Assembly: GCA_012934845.2 (NCBI GenBank)
Contig: WNNJ02003193.1
Span: 1 to 64,000, forward strand
Reading direction: 5' to 3'
DNA from: Pomphorhynchus laevis
Lineage: Eukaryota; Acanthocephala; Palaeacanthocephala; Echinorhynchida; Pomphorhynchidae
DNA: 64,000 nucleotides
Below the pieces are notes generated by a model. The model did not search any database. It saw nothing but the letters and a program-made list of their open reading frames with translations, and was not told where the DNA came from. The position numbers and the translations under genes were made by a program. Shown piece after piece: positions 61,480 through 64,000 of the stretch; position 1 is the stretch's first letter, and every line of letters begins with the position of its first letter.

Positions 61480-61550
61480 TATCCAAAACATAGGAACAGC
61501 CATGGGTATTCCATTGACATCGACGCATACTACAATCTACATGGATGATT
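61480..61550 (+). pseudogene. Penelope-like RT scrap
   Basis: NIGTAMGIPLTSTHTTIYMDD is the RT palm turn seen in Penelope-like elements (GxAMGxxxxPxxANxxM). About 70 bp only; an isolated fossil fragment that borders a hairpin (arms 61,548-61,559 and 61,564-61,575). Confidence 0.5.
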
Positions 61551-61759
61551 AGCGGAAATACACATTTCCGCTAATTATTTTAAATTTATTTTTAATATTA
61601 TTGTGTTGATTTATATATTTTACCATTTTCTGTTTGATGTTACTTTTATAGTAACCTAGTTTAAAATATGGCTAAATTAAATTATCAAAATGATTTTAAA
61701 AACAGTCAATGTCATTTTAATATGACATCTTTAATATATAAATTAATAAAAGTTTTAAT

Positions 61760-62015
61760 TTAATTTAATGTTAATTTAATTTAATGTTTTTAAGGATTAA
61801 AGGTAATTGAATCAAAATAAATAAATGAATAAGTCAAATTTTAATAAATAATAAATAACAAATAAATTAAATTAAATTTTTGATAATAAATAACTTTTCA
61901 TATAACTTTTATCAAGTTAAAATTCAAAATTGAAATTTAAAGTAAAAGTTAAGATCTATGACCTGACTAATAAATAACAGACGATGTATCAAAATAAGGA
62001 TTAGAGGTCATCTAA
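61760..62015 (+). repeat. AT-rich dispersed repeat copy
   Basis: Same family as 51,500-52,080: AATAAATAA runs, AATTCAAAATTGAAATTTAA, GACTAATAAATAACAGACGA and ATAAGGATTAGAGGTCATC, then it stops and the next repeat begins. Confidence 0.6.
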
Positions 62016-62032
62016 TCTTTAGGAACTGAAAT

Positions 62033-62290
62033 CTTCTTCTTTTTTAGCGTTTGTTCCGCTTCGTTACGAAGTACGCTTTTTCCACTGTCAAGCCAATGGG
62101 CGTTATTGATTGTTGATGTTTGTTTGTACGAAGAACGCGGCCGTACCATCGTAGTCACTAATTCGCGAAGTTCATTCAGACACCATTTCGTACTGTTGAT
62201 GCGACGATTTTGTTTTACGACTGGCTTGCCACGAAGTCTATCGCCCACCCTCCTTATTTCTCAGCACGGGCTTGGGACCGGCCATGGCGG
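62033..62290 (-). repeat. LINE 5'-end-like repeat, copy 2
   Basis: On the minus strand it reads GCCATGGCCGGTCCCAAGCC then GAGGGTGGGCGATAGACTTC. A GCCGGTCCCAAGCCCG-type start recurs near the 5' end of RTE-like LINEs in several invertebrate phyla, as far as I recall, so this may be such an end; the 78-residue open frame 62,248-62,012 would be the start of its ORF. Not proven from sequence alone. Confidence 0.45.
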
Positions 62291-62449
62291 AAATATAGTT
62301 TATATAGTTTATTAAAAATATAGTTGACTGAATATAGTTTACTGAAATATAGTTTATAAAAAATTATATTTTGTTAAATTATTTAAAATAATTATTTTTA
62401 TTTTAAATTAAATTAAAATAATGCAAAATAAAAATTAAATAATTAAATA

Positions 62450-62810
62450 ATAAATAATTACAAATAATTTAAATTTAAAATAAAGGTTAATATTTATAGA
62501 TTGACTTATGAATAATAGACGATGTATCAGAATAAGAATAAAAGGTAATTAAATCAAAATATATAAATCAATAAATCAAAATTTAATAATTAGATAATAA
62601 ATAATTATAAATAATTTTTATATAAGATTTCATATAACTTTTATCAAGTTAAAATTTAAAATTGAAATTTAAAGTTAAAGCCAAGAAATATGAATTGACT
62701 AATAGATAACAGACGTCGTAACATAATAAGGATTAAAGGTCATTAGGAGTAACTGCTATGTTATCAGGTTTCGGCCTCTATTCCTCAACCCAATATAGCA
62801 GCGGGATCAG
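62450..62810 (+). repeat. Two further copies of the AT-rich dispersed repeat
   Basis: 62,450-62,560 (ATAGACGATGTATCAGAATA) and 62,600-62,800 (AAAATTGAAATTTAAAGTTA, AACAGACGTCGTA, GGTCATTAGGAGTAACTGCT, GGTTTCGGCCTCTATTCCTC). The second is the most complete copy in the window. Confidence 0.65.
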
Positions 62811-63180
62811 ATACATGCTGATGACGTATTTTCTTTGATGAAATTTGATTATATAGAATCTTATTTTATCTTGTGTAAGTATAGTCACAATATGATATAC
62901 GAACGTGGCCTAAAGCTCAAACAAGCACCACCGTCGGCGATACAATTGAATGAATTTTAAATAATCAAAATTTACGGACTTAATAGAAAACAAATATGAA
63001 AATAGAATATGTAATGAATACAAGATGCTTGTTGTAAAGTATGCACGTATATATTCACCACTGAAAGTTATCAACAAAAAATCAATGAAAGTCAGAGGAT
63101 TGGATAAAACAAGTTGGTAAGTTGGAATATTCCTGATTGAAATCTCAATAATTCGACGACAATCTTTCATCAGACAATGC
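62811..63180. other. AT-rich spacer, nothing assigned
   Basis: A chance open frame on the minus strand has no motif. Confidence 0.4.
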
Positions 63181-63364
63181 AAGTTGGTGGTATATTTAAT
63201 AATGACAACTTTGTGCTGCAGGAGGAAATACACCCGATAAAAAAAGATCGGAAATTTAATAGTAATCACAATACTACTCCTGTAGCACCGAACCAGATGT
63301 ATAACACATTACCAAGAAAATTTATTGAAAATTTCAAGAGCATAATCGTTTTTGTTAATAATGA

Positions 63365-63940
63365 TCCGTTATTGATAAAGAATTATTGGAGCTGGATCAA
63401 AGAAAGGATGAAATTTTATTTGATATTTCGCTTTATTTTAACGTTAATCTGCTGGAAAACTCGCTTGTACAAGCCGATTCAGGCTTCGGTGAAAATTACG
63501 AATTTAAAGCGTGACCTAAACGTGGAAAATTTGATGGCTCTTGAAAAAATATACTTGATCAAAAACATTTTCCTTATAACGGGTGAAAGGGTCAACTCTT
63601 TATCAATTGAATTCTCAAACACATCAGGAGATAATGCATTGTTAATGGCTAACTCAACTTGCAACCCCTTTATGGGTTGCAATTTGGAAATTGAACATGT
63701 TTTTTCCACAATTTAACACGCCATTGCAACCGGTGTCACAGGTGCGGCCACTGGGGGTCCAGCTGCAAACTTAAACAGATATGTGGCATATGCGATTCAA
63801 AAGACAATGTTTACGGATTCGACTCAGGCCTGGAATCTCCAAATTGCTGTAGCTGCTGGCTTAGCCACCCCACATGGTCCCGGAGATATAACAAATTCAA
63901 AGAATATCAACAGCGGCACGTGTTAATTGCAGGGGTAAAA
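63365..63940 (+). pseudogene. LINE gag-like ORF1 remnant with zinc knuckles
   Basis: Frame from about 63,370: DKELLELDQRKDEILFDISL, then many stops, then at 63,730-63,925 CNRCHRCGHWGSSCK, QICGICDSKDN, SPNCCSCWLSHPTWSRRYNK and FKEYQQ. This is the triple-knuckle end of a Jockey/I-type ORF1 (compare CxNCGGxHPAWSxxC in that group). The longer open frame 63,177-63,716 lies in another frame and is a shadow. A scrap of the same ORF1 start is at about 12,283-12,345. Confidence 0.55.
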
Positions 63941-64000
63941 TATCATCATTGAAAGATGCGGCCGCTCTGTCTTCACAGTCGCACCTGTCTTCACAAGTGC

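Noticed and set aside
63177-63716. 179-residue open frame near the right edge
   Set aside because: Another frame carries recognisable LINE ORF1 zinc knuckles through the same DNA; this frame is a shadow.
63958-63966. NotI-like GCGGCCGC as a cloning-vector trace
   Set aside because: It lies in sequence continuous with the LINE ORF1 remnant and no vector text adjoins it.

Overview
The window is AT-rich metazoan DNA, probably from a fast-evolving invertebrate. Host genes are split by GT-AG introns, and several introns are only 50-53 bp long. AATAAA-type poly(A) signals sit close behind stop codons. The repeats are dominated by L2-like LINEs, other non-LTR elements, Penelope-like remnants, Ty3/gypsy fossils and a palindromic MITE. 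The phylum cannot be fixed from sequence alone. Flatworm, nematode, rotifer or orthonectid grade would all fit.

Layout. 0-35 kb is a transposon graveyard without a recognisable host gene. It holds three well-preserved LINE types. L2-A is near full length on the minus strand at 2.4-6.4 kb, with several fragments elsewhere. L2-B is at 18.4-22.6 kb plus and 22.8-24.5 kb minus, tail to tail. LINE-X is at 30.9-34.9 kb minus with both ORFs essentially open. Two Ty3/gypsy fossils, a Jockey/I-like LINE with CCHC knuckles (24.5-27.2 kb) and older LINE remnants fill the rest.

35-59.4 kb holds four host genes. STT3 (36,221-42,396, plus, two exons) is the catalytic subunit of oligosaccharyltransferase. 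Convergent with it, 99 bp away, is a seven-exon calmodulin-like EF-hand gene on the minus strand (53,223 down to 42,496) that I assembled by splice phase. Its three large introns are full of repeats, while the other three are 50-53 bp. Downstream, CCDC174 (57,712-58,854) and an MPV17L2-like gene (58,887-59,399) are intronless and only 32 nt apart on the same strand, which looks like a bicistronic unit. 59.4-64 kb is again repeats.

The most notable signals are: (1) LINE-X ORF1 and ORF2 share one frame and are separated only by UGA followed by CUA, a known readthrough context, with endonuclease coding resuming directly and no ATG; (2) covarying 3'-terminal hairpins in LINE-X (nested stems, GAAA tetraloop) and in both L2 families; (3) a 2-kb inverted array of ~380-bp repeats bounded by TA tracts inside the STT3 intron; (4) a 1,488-bp near-identical tandem duplication with a fold-back spacer; (5) many short, almost perfect fold-back palindromes, which are either a real local mutational signature or an amplification/assembly artefact.

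The families L2-A, L2-B, LINE-X and LINE-J are my own labels. All identifications come from reading motifs; no search was run.
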